From Alistipes sp. (GTDB taxonomy: Bacteria > Bacteroidota > Bacteroidia > Bacteroidales > Rikenellaceae): 14,376 nucleotides of DNA. The stretch is from assembly GCA_019422485.1 (NCBI GenBank), contig JAHZDG010000006.1, positions 8,379 to 22,754 of the forward strand. The letters are read 5' to 3'. The translations under genes were made by a program, and so were the position numbers. Positions 1 through 6,081 of the stretch are shown in pieces (the stretch's first letter is position 1; each line of letters opens with the position of its first letter). The notes beneath the pieces are model-generated. The model had not been told where the DNA came from and made no database searches. It worked only from the letters and a program-made list of their open reading frames with translations.

Positions 1-506
1 CGCCATCCACCGCTGAACTGGCTGGTGGGCCGATCGAAGTCCTTGCGTTCGAATCCCAAACCCAACAGGGTGCGTTCGATTTCGGCCTGGCGCCCGTCGC
101 CGCCCAAAATGTGGTAACGGTCGGTGCAGTCGTTCAGCCGATGCAACAACTGCTCGTATTGAGGACTTTCGTAGTCGGTGCGGACGGTGATCTGTTCGGT
201 CAGTTCGGCGATTTGCCGTTCCAGCGAGAGCACTTCGTCGAAGGCTTTTTCGGTTTCGGCGAACAGCGTGGTCGTGTCGGCCACCTTCATCTGTTGAGGC
301 AGGTAGCCGATCGTGCAGTCGCCGTTGCGCGAAACGCCTCCGCGGGTGGCGGGTTGTTCACCGGTGATAACCTTCAGAAGGGTCGATTTGCCGGCTCCGT
401 TTTTGCCCACCAGCCCGATGCGGTCTTTGGGGTTGATCAGAAAGGATATGTCGCTGAACAGGTCCCAGCCTCCGAAGCTGACGGTCAGGTTGTCGATCGA
501 GATCAT
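1..506 (-). CDS. ABC-F family ATP-binding protein, N-terminal part (gene runs off the left edge)
   Basis: This is the first 168 codons of a soluble duplicated-ATPase ABC protein of the ABC-F type; the family acts on ribosomes in translation control or antibiotic protection and is not a transporter. Visible are an N-terminal strand (MISIDNLTVSFGG), a Walker A motif GKNGAGKST at residues 34-42, a Q-loop region GYLPQQ around residues 67-72, a helical segment rich in Glu and Gln at about 85-135, and the start of the ABC signature (FSGGW) exactly at the window edge. There is no membrane segment. The start ATG at 504-506 lies 10 nt after the rpe stop, with no Shine-Dalgarno site in that gap, so translation is probably coupled to rpe. 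The second ATPase domain and the linker that would assign a subfamily lie outside the window. The ABC-F call is firm; the subfamily is open. Confidence 0.9.
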   Translation of the reverse strand, partial: MISIDNLTVSFGGWDLFSDISFLINPKDRIGLVGKNGAGKSTLLKVITGEQPATRGGVSRNGDCTIGYLPQQMKVADTTTLFAETEKAFDEVLSLERQIAELTEQITVRTDYESPQYEQLLHRLNDCTDRYHILGGDGRQAEIERTLLGLGFERKDFDRPTSQFSGGW

Positions 507-516
507 GCGGGTGTGA

Positions 517-1167
517 CTATGCGTTTAAAAGTTGTTCAATGGAGAGGGTCGGATCGTCCGATCCGAAAACCGTGTTGCCGGCCACCAGAATGTCGCAACC
601 GGCTTCAAAAGCGGCCCCGGCGTTGGCGACCGTGATACCCCCGTCGATTTCGATGAGGGTGGAGGTGCCGGCTTGGTCGATGGCCCGGCGCAGTTGGCGC
701 ACCTTGTCCAAAGAACCGTCGATGAAAGTCTGTCCGCCGAATCCGGGTTCGACGCTCATGATGAGCACCAGATCCAGTTGCGGCAGATAGGGTACGATCC
801 GATCGACCGGAGTAGCCGGTTTGATCGAAATCCCGGTGCGGACACCGGCGGTCCGGATCTGTTGCAAAGCCGCTTCCAGATTTTCGGTCGCCTCTTCATG
901 GATGGTGATCAGGTCGGCGCCGGCCTTGGCGAACCGGTCGATATAGCGTTCGGGTTCGACGATCATCAGGTGGGTATCCAGCACTTTAGAGGTTACCTTT
1001 CGGGCGGCGCTCAGGACCGGGAAGCCGAATGAAATATTGGGTACGAACACTCCGTCCATCACATCGATGTGGATCCATTCGGCCTGGCTGGCGTTCAACA
1101 TCTCGATGGCTCGGCCCAAGTGCATGAAGTCGGCCGAAAGAATTGAAGGCGATATGATTCGGGTCAT
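517..1167 (-). CDS. rpe: Ribulose-phosphate 3-epimerase
   Basis: Interconverts D-ribulose 5-phosphate and D-xylulose 5-phosphate in the non-oxidative pentose phosphate pathway; cytosolic TIM barrel. The 216-residue protein has the usual family length and all family signatures: SPSILSADF at 6-14, HIDVMDGVFVPN at 33-44 (metal and catalytic His33 and Asp35), DTHLMI at 64-69 (His66), MSVEPGFGGQ at 137-146 (phosphate and flexible loop), and IDGGI at 174-178 (catalytic Asp175). The ATG at 1165-1167 was chosen because family members begin close to this point (M-x-x-I-I-x-P-S). A TTG at 1210-1212 is in frame and has a purine-rich stretch upstream, but it would add 15 non-conserved residues. The gene is followed after 10 nt by the ABC-F gene, so the two probably form one transcript. 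A Bacteroidota -7 element lies upstream at 1283-1290. Confidence 0.95.
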   Translation of the reverse strand: MTRIISPSILSADFMHLGRAIEMLNASQAEWIHIDVMDGVFVPNISFGFPVLSAARKVTSKVLDTHLMIVEPERYIDRFAKAGADLITIHEEATENLEAALQQIRTAGVRTGISIKPATPVDRIVPYLPQLDLVLIMSVEPGFGGQTFIDGSLDKVRQLRRAIDQAGTSTLIEIDGGITVANAGAAFEAGCDILVAGNTVFGSDDPTLSIEQLLNA

Positions 1168-1282
1168 CGGTTTATGGGTTGTCTTCGGTTTGTAAAAGGC
1201 GAGGGTCGGCAATCGTTTCCTTTCGGGGAAAGGGGCGACACTCTGTTCGGTCCGGATGCGGGTCCAAAGGGCCGATTAAGGA

Positions 1283-1290
1283 CAAAGGTA
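1283..1290 (-). promoter_or_regulatory. Candidate -7 promoter element for rpe
   Basis: On the minus strand this reads TACCTTTG, a full match to the Bacteroidota -7 consensus TAnnTTTG. It lies about 115 nt upstream of the rpe ATG. No clear TTTG occurs at the expected 19-21 nt spacing upstream, so the -33 box is weak or absent. It sits next to the tandem 10-bp repeat at 1292-1311. Confidence 0.5.
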
Positions 1291-1291
1291 C

Positions 1292-1311
1292 GTCAAATTT
1301 TGTCAAATTTT
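1292..1311. repeat. Perfect tandem 10-bp repeat between the divergent rpe and rmuC promoters
   Basis: Two adjacent identical copies of GTCAAATTTT (1292-1301 and 1302-1311), about one helical turn apart. They lie between the minus-strand TACCTTTG (1283-1290) and the plus-strand TATTTTTG (1317-1324), so a regulator bound here could touch both promoters. The rest of the 318-bp gap (1168-1485) shows no gene and no other structure I can support. Confidence 0.5.
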
Positions 1312-1316
1312 ATAAC

Positions 1317-1324
1317 TATTTTTG
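1317..1324 (+). promoter_or_regulatory. Candidate -7 promoter element for rmuC
   Basis: TATTTTTG matches the Bacteroidota TAnnTTTG consensus. It would give a 5' UTR of roughly 155 nt before the rmuC ATG. The nearest upstream TTTG (1299-1302) is only 14 nt away rather than 19-21, so this is a partial promoter match in an AT-rich patch. Confidence 0.4.
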
Positions 1325-1485
1325 TTCGTCCGGGGTTCCGTTCTGTCGAAGGTGGAAAACGGCCTGTCCGGCGGGAACGAAAACAAGGGCTGAATGACGC
1401 CGCAGTGGGAGTGAAAAGGGGAGTGGAAGGCGGCGACCGCAGCGTGTTTCGGGAACGGACAAGGAATTTAAGAAGAGAGAACGTT

Positions 1486-2778
1486 ATGGAATGGATTTTA
1501 TGGAGTTTGGTGGCTTTGGCGATGGGAGCCGGGTTGACGATGCTGATCTATCGGCCGTTGTTGAGGCGGGCGCAACAGTCGGAAGCAGAGGCGCGGATCG
1601 CCCTTTCGGAGAAGAATGAACAACTGTTGGAACAAAGCCGCCAGCTCAGTGAACGGGCTACTCGGGAAGCGGTGTTGGAAGAAAAGCTGGCCGGGATGGA
1701 GGCAAAACTGTCGGAGCAGCAGGAGCGTCTGGCCCGACAAAAAGAGGAAACGGAGGCTTTGCAGCAACGTCAGGTGTTGGCGTTTAAGAATCTGGCGACC
1801 GAAATTCTGGAAGAGAAGAGCGCGCAGTTCAAACAGGCGAATCAGGAGTCGTTGAATGCTCTGTTGCGACCTTTCCGGGAAAACATCGACGGCTTCCGGA
1901 AGAAGGTAGAGGAGGTCTATGTGCAGGAGGCTCAACAGCGTTTTTCGCTCAAAGAGGAGATTCATCGCCTCAGTGAAATGAACCGTCGCATGAGCGAGGA
2001 AGCCAATAACCTGACCGCGGCGCTCAAAGGAAATAGTAAAACCCAGGGTGACTGGGGAGAAATGATTCTTGAAACGATCCTCGACAGTTCCCATCTGGTA
2101 AAAGGGATCCATTACCGGACGCAGGAAAATATCAAGGATGAAAACGGTGCGAATCTGCGGCCGGATGTCATTCTGAACCTGCCCGAAGGCAAGCAGGTGA
2201 TCATCGACTCAAAGGTTTCGCTGACGGCTTATGTGGCCTATACCGAGAGCGAACAACCGGAAGATGTGGATCGGGCGATCAAGAATCACCTCCGTTCGGT
2301 GCGCTCCCATGTCGAAGAGTTGGGGCGCAAGAGTTATCAAAATCAGGTCGATTCCCCCGATTTTGTAATTATGTTCATTCCCAATGAACCGGCCTTCTTG
2401 TTGGCCTTGCAGCAGGATCCTTCGTTGTGGAGCGAGGCCTATAATAAGAAGGTGATCATCAGCAGTCCGACCAATCTGTTTGCGCTGTTGAAGATCGTGT
2501 ACGATTTGTGGAAGCGGGCCGATCAGAGTAAAAATGCCCAGGCGATTGCCGAGGAAGGGGCCAAATTGTATGATAAGTTCATGGGGTTTGCCGATACGTT
2601 GCTCGATCTGGGGAAAAGTCTGCAGGGAGCCTCCGATAAATACGAAAAGGCCATGAATCAGCTCAAAACCGGGAGTGGCAATCTGGTGCGCCGGACCGAA
2701 CGCCTGCGGGAGCTGGGGGTTCGTGCGATGAAGAAATTACCGCAGCAACTTTCGGATTATGAGGGGAATGAATCGTAA
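1486..2778 (+). CDS. rmuC: RmuC family DNA recombination protein (predicted nuclease)
   Basis: A 430-residue RmuC protein. The family is linked genetically to limiting recombination between short inverted repeats and has a predicted restriction-endonuclease-like core. In order: an N-terminal hydrophobic anchor (about residues 3-22), a long Glu/Gln/Arg-rich coiled coil (about 30-180), then the conserved RmuC core with KTQGDWGEMILE at 185-196, RPDVILNLPEG at 225-235, DSKVSLTAY at 241-249 and FIPNEPAF at 297-304. Asp227 with Asp241-x-Lys243 fits a PD-(D/E)xK arrangement. The ATG at 1486 was chosen because an A/G-rich stretch (AGAAGAGAGA) precedes it and the hydrophobic anchor then begins the protein. 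The open frame continues upstream to 1174, but those 104 codons read as arginine-rich non-conserved sequence overlapping the rpe start. The gene is monocistronic by context. Confidence 0.93.
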   Translation: MEWILWSLVALAMGAGLTMLIYRPLLRRAQQSEAEARIALSEKNEQLLEQSRQLSERATREAVLEEKLAGMEAKLSEQQERLARQKEETEALQQRQVLAFKNLATEILEEKSAQFKQANQESLNALLRPFRENIDGFRKKVEEVYVQEAQQRFSLKEEIHRLSEMNRRMSEEANNLTAALKGNSKTQGDWGEMILETILDSSHLVKGIHYRTQENIKDENGANLRPDVILNLPEGKQVIIDSKVSLTAYVAYTESEQPEDVDRAIKNHLRSVRSHVEELGRKSYQNQVDSPDFVIMFIPNEPAFLLALQQDPSLWSEAYNKKVIISSPTNLFALLKIVYDLWKRADQSKNAQAIAEEGAKLYDKFMGFADTLLDLGKSLQGASDKYEKAMNQLKTGSGNLVRRTERLRELGVRAMKKLPQQLSDYEGNES

Positions 2779-2804
2779 TGTAGCCGGACTCGGCAACTGA
2801 AAAT

Positions 2805-2817
2805 TGTATAATATACA
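2805..2817. repeat. 13-bp perfect palindrome upstream of the aromatic operon promoter
   Basis: TGTATA-A-TATACA, a perfect inverted repeat around a central A, lies 27 nt after the rmuC stop and about 43 bp upstream of the -7 element at 2860. It could be an operator or simply AT-rich spacer DNA. Confidence 0.35.
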
Positions 2818-2825
2818 CAAAAAAA

Positions 2826-2857
2826 CGGGAAAAAACGAATAACCTCCCGGATTTTTT
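2826..2857 (+). terminator. Probable rmuC terminator
   Basis: Inverted repeat CGGGA (2826-2830) / TCCCG (2845-2849) with a 14-nt loop, flanked by an A-run upstream and six T (2852-2857) downstream. The core stem is only 5 bp, so strength is uncertain. It directly abuts the promoter of the next operon. Confidence 0.5.
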
Positions 2858-2859
2858 GT

Positions 2860-2867
2860 TACCTTTG
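2860..2867 (+). promoter_or_regulatory. -7 promoter element of the aromatic amino acid operon
   Basis: TACCTTTG is a full match to the Bacteroidota TAnnTTTG -7 box. Transcription starting about 7 nt downstream would give a leader of roughly 20 nt before the leader-peptide ATG at 2897. No good TTTG -33 box is seen at the usual spacing (around 2837-2840). Confidence 0.65.
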
Positions 2868-2896
2868 TTGCGTTCACAAAAATATACGAGGAAGCA

Positions 2897-2977
2897 ATGG
2901 CTTTACTTTCGCCCTTTTTTGGTTATTATTTTTATTTCTACTTTGAAAACCAAAGCGGACGGGGGTTGCTTGACTGA
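2897..2977 (+). CDS. pheL: Phe/Tyr-rich leader peptide of the pheA operon
   Basis: A 26-codon ORF with a clear Shine-Dalgarno site (GAGGAAG, 2888-2894), notable because such sites are weak in most Bacteroidota genes. Residues 6-16 read PFFGYYFYFYF: five Phe and four Tyr, nine of the ten residues at 7-16 (codons at 2915-2944). The peptide ends with the hydrophilic tail ENQSGRGLLD and a TGA at 2975-2977. It lies between a -7 promoter box and a 17-bp hairpin just before pheA, the first gene of an operon making Phe and Tyr. It therefore looks like an attenuation leader whose translation senses charged tRNA-Phe and tRNA-Tyr. The symbol pheL is used by analogy with enterobacterial leaders; no sequence homology is claimed. 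Confidence 0.85.
   Translation: MALLSPFFGYYFYFYFENQSGRGLLD
2957..2971 (+). promoter_or_regulatory. Antiterminator strand of the pheA attenuator
   Basis: This segment, inside the last codons of the leader ORF, can pair with the terminator 5' arm. GGAC (2957-2960) pairs with GTCC (3022-3025), GGGG (2961-2964) with TCCC (3017-3020), TT (2966-2967) with AA (3015-3016), and CTT (2969-2971) with AAG (3012-3014). That gives 13 pairs including one G-U, with three single-base bulges. The segment can also be held by an upstream strand: TTTGGTT (2918-2924) pairs with AACCAAA (2948-2954), bringing CCC (2912-2914) near the G-run. A ribosome at the TGA (2975) would cover the segment; one stalled in the Phe/Tyr run would leave it free. 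Confidence 0.7.
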
Positions 2978-3010
2978 ATTTGACGAATAAATAACTTGGA
3001 AATCCAAATA

Positions 3011-3047
3011 AAAGAATCCCGGTCCTAGGTTAGGATCGGGATTCTTT
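3011..3047 (+). terminator. Attenuator terminator hairpin before pheA
   Basis: Arms AAAGAATCCCGGTCCTA (3011-3027) and TAGGATCGGGATTCTTT (3031-3047) pair over 17 bp with one G-U and a 3-nt loop. The 3' arm ends in a T-rich stretch (ATTCTTTGGTT), so the effective GC-rich stem is followed by U-rich RNA. It lies between the leader stop codon and the pheA ATG (20 nt downstream), where a regulated terminator is expected. It could also be read as a constitutive terminator, but no other gene precedes it except the leader. Confidence 0.8.
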
Positions 3048-3066
3048 GGTTAAAGAGCGAGCGAGT

Positions 3067-3903
3067 ATGAACGAGAGAAAAAAGGTGGCCATACAGGGCT
3101 ATGAAGGAAGTTTTCATCATATTGTGGCACATCGGTGCCTGGGTGAGAATATCGAGATCCACCCCTGTGCCACGTTCCGCGAAGTGGCCCGTCAGGTTGA
3201 ATGCGGTGAGGCGGATTACGGGGTGATGGCCGTAGAAAATTCCATTGCGGGCAGCATTCTGTCCAATTTGGGAATTTTGCAGAAAAACGGGCTGCAGGCC
3301 GTGGGCGAGTATTATCTGCGGATCTGTCAGAACCTGATGGTGTTGCCCGATGTGAGTCTTGATGAGATTGAAGAGGTACATTCCCATCCGATGGCCCTGT
3401 TGCAATGCGTTGATTTTCTGGATGCCCATCATTGGAAACTGGTCGAAACCGAAGATACCGCGCTCAGCGCCCGTCATATTGCCGAACGCGGGATTCGCAA
3501 TGCGGCAGCCATCGCCGGGGATCTGGCGGCTAAATTGTTCGGGCTGAAAATCATTGCCCCCGACATTCACTCCATTAAGAATAATTACACCCGATTTTTG
3601 ATTTTGCGGCCGGCCGGTGATCCGATTCCTGCGGGTTCGAACAAGGCTTCGCTCTATTTCAAGACCAATCATGAACACGGTTCGTTGATGAAGGTGCTGC
3701 GCGAGATGGAAGACAGTACGATCAACATGACCAAACTGCAATCGTTTCCCATTCCCAGTGAGCCGTGGCACTATATGTTTCACATCGATATGGAGTTCGA
3801 TACGATGGAGGATTACACCCGGGTGGTGCATTTGATGGAACAGGCTTCCCAGGAGTTGCACGTATACGGGGTCTATCCGCGCGGATTGAATGAACATGCT
3901 TAA
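3067..3903 (+). CDS. pheA: Prephenate dehydratase with C-terminal ACT domain
   Basis: Converts prephenate to phenylpyruvate, the committed step to phenylalanine. The 278-residue protein has the two-lobed catalytic domain (about 6-180) and a C-terminal ACT regulatory domain (about 194-274), with no chorismate mutase fused. Visible motifs: GYEGSFHH at 11-18, VENSIAGS at 56-63, HSHPMALLQC at 105-114, and NNYTRF at 172-177 carrying the catalytic Thr175. In the ACT domain the Gly-containing motif reads HGSLMKVL (204-211). The position of the classical ESRP phenylalanine-binding motif reads QSFP (225-228). The ATG at 3067 was chosen over an in-frame TTG at 3046 because that TTG lies in the terminator arm. 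It is the first structural gene of the operon, which the aminotransferase follows after 37 nt. Confidence 0.95.
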   Translation: MNERKKVAIQGYEGSFHHIVAHRCLGENIEIHPCATFREVARQVECGEADYGVMAVENSIAGSILSNLGILQKNGLQAVGEYYLRICQNLMVLPDVSLDEIEEVHSHPMALLQCVDFLDAHHWKLVETEDTALSARHIAERGIRNAAAIAGDLAAKLFGLKIIAPDIHSIKNNYTRFLILRPAGDPIPAGSNKASLYFKTNHEHGSLMKVLREMEDSTINMTKLQSFPIPSEPWHYMFHIDMEFDTMEDYTRVVHLMEQASQELHVYGVYPRGLNEHA

Positions 3904-3940
3904 AACCCAGAAACAGAAATTGATTATGGAAAGACATCCG

Positions 3941-5101
3941 ATGACGATAAAGGTGGCCGACCGGTTGGGGTCGGTAGGGGAATATTATTTCTCCAAGAAG
4001 TTGCGCGAGATCGATCAGATGCGCGCTCAGGGCAAATCGATCATTAGTCTGGGGGTAGGGGGTCCTGATCAGCCGCCCCATCCGCGGGTGATTGCCCGAC
4101 TGGCCGAAGAGGCAGCCAAACCCAATACGCACTCTTATCAGCCCTACAAGGGGACGGCAATTTTGCGGGAAGCTTTTGCCCGCTGGTATGCCCGTTATTA
4201 TGGGGTTGAACTCGATCCGGTGCAGGAAATTCTGCCGCTGATCGGTTCCAAAGAGGGGTTGATGCATATCTGCATGAGCTATCTGGATCCGGGAGACAAA
4301 GTGTTGGTGCCCAATCCGGGCTATCCGACCTATCGCTCGGCGGTGACGATTTCCGGCGGACAGACGGTCGATTACTGTTTGCGGGCTGAAAACGACTGGA
4401 TGCCCGATTTCGACTGGATCGAACGTCAGGGCATGGAGGGCGTCAAGATGATGATCGTCAACTTCCCACACATGCCGACCGGGACGATCCCTCACGAAGG
4501 GTTGTTCCGTCAGTTGGTGGATTTTGCCCACAAACACGGTATTCTACTGGTGCACGACAATCCGTATAGCTTTATTCGGAACCCCAAACCGGCCAGTCTG
4601 TTGGCGATCGACGGGGCCATGGAGGTGGCGATCGAGCTTAACTCCCTGAGCAAGAGTCATAGTATGGCGGGTTGGCGTATCGGGATGATGGCCGGGGCCC
4701 GGGAACGAATTGATGAAGTGATTCGTTTCAAGAGTAATATGGACTCCGGGATGTTCTATCCGATGCAGGCGGCTGCGGCCGAAGCGCTCGATCTGGGGGA
4801 TGACTGGTATCGCTCATTGAATGACATCTATCGGAGCCGGGAAAAATTGGGCTTTGAGTTGCTCGATCTATTGGGTTGTACCTATGTGCCGCAACAGGCC
4901 GGACTGTTTGTGTGGGGCCGTCTGCCGAAGGCTTTGGGTGACGGATTCCAGTGCTCCGATAAGTTCTTGTATGGTTGCGGTGTCTTTATGACCCCGGGGG
5001 GAATTTTCGGTTCCGAAGGAAATGATTATATCCGGATTAGTTTGTGTTCGCCCGAAGCGACCCTGCGGGAGGCGATCGACCGGGTGAAAACGTTGTTGTA
5101 A
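3941..5101 (+). CDS. PLP-dependent class I/II aminotransferase, probably aromatic or aspartate type
   Basis: A 386-residue fold-type I aminotransferase. Lys238 in SLSKSHSMAGWRIG (235-248) is the Schiff-base lysine. Other family landmarks are GSKEGLMH (102-109), NPGYPTY (125-131), NFPHMPTG (174-181, in place of the commoner NPNNPTG), DNPYSF (206-211), and Arg365 in YIRIS, the usual substrate-carboxylate ligand. Between pheA and tyrA it most likely transaminates phenylpyruvate and 4-hydroxyphenylpyruvate, though substrate choice cannot be read from sequence. The ATG at 3941 was chosen because GGAAAGA lies 5 nt upstream and family members start with this M-x-I-x-x-A-D-R-L pattern. In-frame ATGs at 3890, 3896 and 3926 exist, and the first would overlap pheA by 14 nt. 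tyrA follows 15 nt after the stop. Confidence 0.9.
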   Translation: MTIKVADRLGSVGEYYFSKKLREIDQMRAQGKSIISLGVGGPDQPPHPRVIARLAEEAAKPNTHSYQPYKGTAILREAFARWYARYYGVELDPVQEILPLIGSKEGLMHICMSYLDPGDKVLVPNPGYPTYRSAVTISGGQTVDYCLRAENDWMPDFDWIERQGMEGVKMMIVNFPHMPTGTIPHEGLFRQLVDFAHKHGILLVHDNPYSFIRNPKPASLLAIDGAMEVAIELNSLSKSHSMAGWRIGMMAGARERIDEVIRFKSNMDSGMFYPMQAAAAEALDLGDDWYRSLNDIYRSREKLGFELLDLLGCTYVPQQAGLFVWGRLPKALGDGFQCSDKFLYGCGVFMTPGGIFGSEGNDYIRISLCSPEATLREAIDRVKTLL

Positions 5102-5116
5102 ATGGAAAGAAATACG

Positions 5117-5977
5117 ATGGAAAACGATAAACAACCCATTCGGGCTGTCGTAGTGGGGGTAGGTTTGATCGGGGGCTCGTTTGCCTTGAGCTTGAAAGAT
5201 AAGGGGATCGCCCGGGAGGTGATCGGAGTGGACCAGTCCGAGGTCAATCGCAATAAGGCGCTTTCGTTGGGGCTGGTAGACCGCTTCGAAACCTTGGAAG
5301 AGGCCGTAGCCCAGGCCGATCTGGTGGTGTTGGCTACGCCGGTCAGCTCTATTCCGCTGCTGGCGGTCAAGGCGCTCAACCGGACCGACAAACAGGTGAT
5401 TATCGATATGGGTTCGACCAAACAGGAACTGTGTGAAGTGATTGCCCAACATCCACGCCGGGGACGTTTCGTGGCGACCCACCCGATGTGGGGGACAGAA
5501 TACAGCGGTCCTGAAGCGGCGGAACATGGCGCTTTTACCGGCCGCACGGTGGTGATCTGCGAACGCGAGCGCAGCGATGCCGATGCCCTCGCCTTGATCG
5601 AGCGTATTTATACGGAATTGGGCATGCCCATTAAATACATGAGTGCCGAGGAGCAGGATCTGCATACGGCCTATGTGAGCCATATTTCACACATTACCTC
5701 GTTTGCGCTGGCGTTGACGGTGTTGGAAAAAGAGCGGGAAGAAGAACATATTTTCGATCTGGCCGGCGGGGGGTTTGAAAGTACGGTCCGTTTGGCCAAG
5801 AGTTCGCCGGACATGTGGTTGCCGATCTTCATGCAGAACAAGTATAACATTCTGGATGTGTTGCGCGAACATATTCACCAGCTGCAGATTTTTCGCAAGA
5901 TGCTCGAACGCGATGACGTAGCGGGACTGCGGGCTACTATGGCCAAAGCCAATACGATTAAACGAATTTTGAAATAA
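5117..5977 (+). CDS. tyrA: Prephenate dehydrogenase
   Basis: Oxidatively decarboxylates prephenate to 4-hydroxyphenylpyruvate for tyrosine. The 286-residue protein has an N-terminal Rossmann domain with GVGLIGGS at 14-21. Asp39 at the end of the second strand (VIGVDQ) favours NAD over NADP. DMGSTKQ (97-103) and ATHPMWGTEYSG (120-131) are family signatures, and YVSHISHITSF (186-196) begins the helical C-terminal dimerization domain. There is no ACT or fused chorismate mutase domain, so feedback control, if any, acts through the catalytic core or transcription. The ATG at 5117 is preceded by GGAAAGA at the same 5-nt distance and context seen before the aminotransferase start. An in-frame ATG at 5102 is the alternative and would add five residues. 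A 104-bp spacer follows before the next gene. Confidence 0.94.
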   Translation: MENDKQPIRAVVVGVGLIGGSFALSLKDKGIAREVIGVDQSEVNRNKALSLGLVDRFETLEEAVAQADLVVLATPVSSIPLLAVKALNRTDKQVIIDMGSTKQELCEVIAQHPRRGRFVATHPMWGTEYSGPEAAEHGAFTGRTVVICERERSDADALALIERIYTELGMPIKYMSAEEQDLHTAYVSHISHITSFALALTVLEKEREEEHIFDLAGGGFESTVRLAKSSPDMWLPIFMQNKYNILDVLREHIHQLQIFRKMLERDDVAGLRATMAKANTIKRILK

Positions 5978-5981
5978 ACGG

Positions 5982-6060
5982 GATCGGGGAAACGTCTCCC
6001 GGTCGGAAACAATGATACCTGGCAGCGGGCCCCGTCCATGGAGGGTGTCTCCGGTGCCGG
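5982..6060 (+). other. GC-rich intercistronic spacer with small inverted repeats
   Basis: Between tyrA and the DAHP synthase gene, GATCGGG (5982-5988) can pair with CCCGGTC (5998-6004), 7 bp with one G-U, and GGAG (6040-6043) with CTCC (6049-6052). CCGGTGCCGG (6051-6060) is a short interrupted palindrome. No T-run follows, so these are not intrinsic terminators. They may be mRNA processing or stability structures. No promoter is visible here. Confidence 0.35.
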
Positions 6061-6081
6061 AATCCAAAAGAGAAGAAGAAA

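Noticed and set aside
1174..1485. 104-codon N-terminal extension of the rmuC reading frame
   Set aside because: It overlaps the rpe start, reads as arginine-rich non-conserved sequence, and the RmuC membrane anchor begins naturally at the ATG at 1486.
3046..3066. TTG at 3046 as start of pheA
   Set aside because: It lies inside the terminator 3' arm and adds seven non-conserved residues; the ATG at 3067 is better.
3025..3897. 290-codon open frame antisense to pheA
   Set aside because: It mirrors a clearly conserved enzyme gene, has no recognisable domain and overlaps the attenuator hairpin; it is a shadow of GC-rich codon use.
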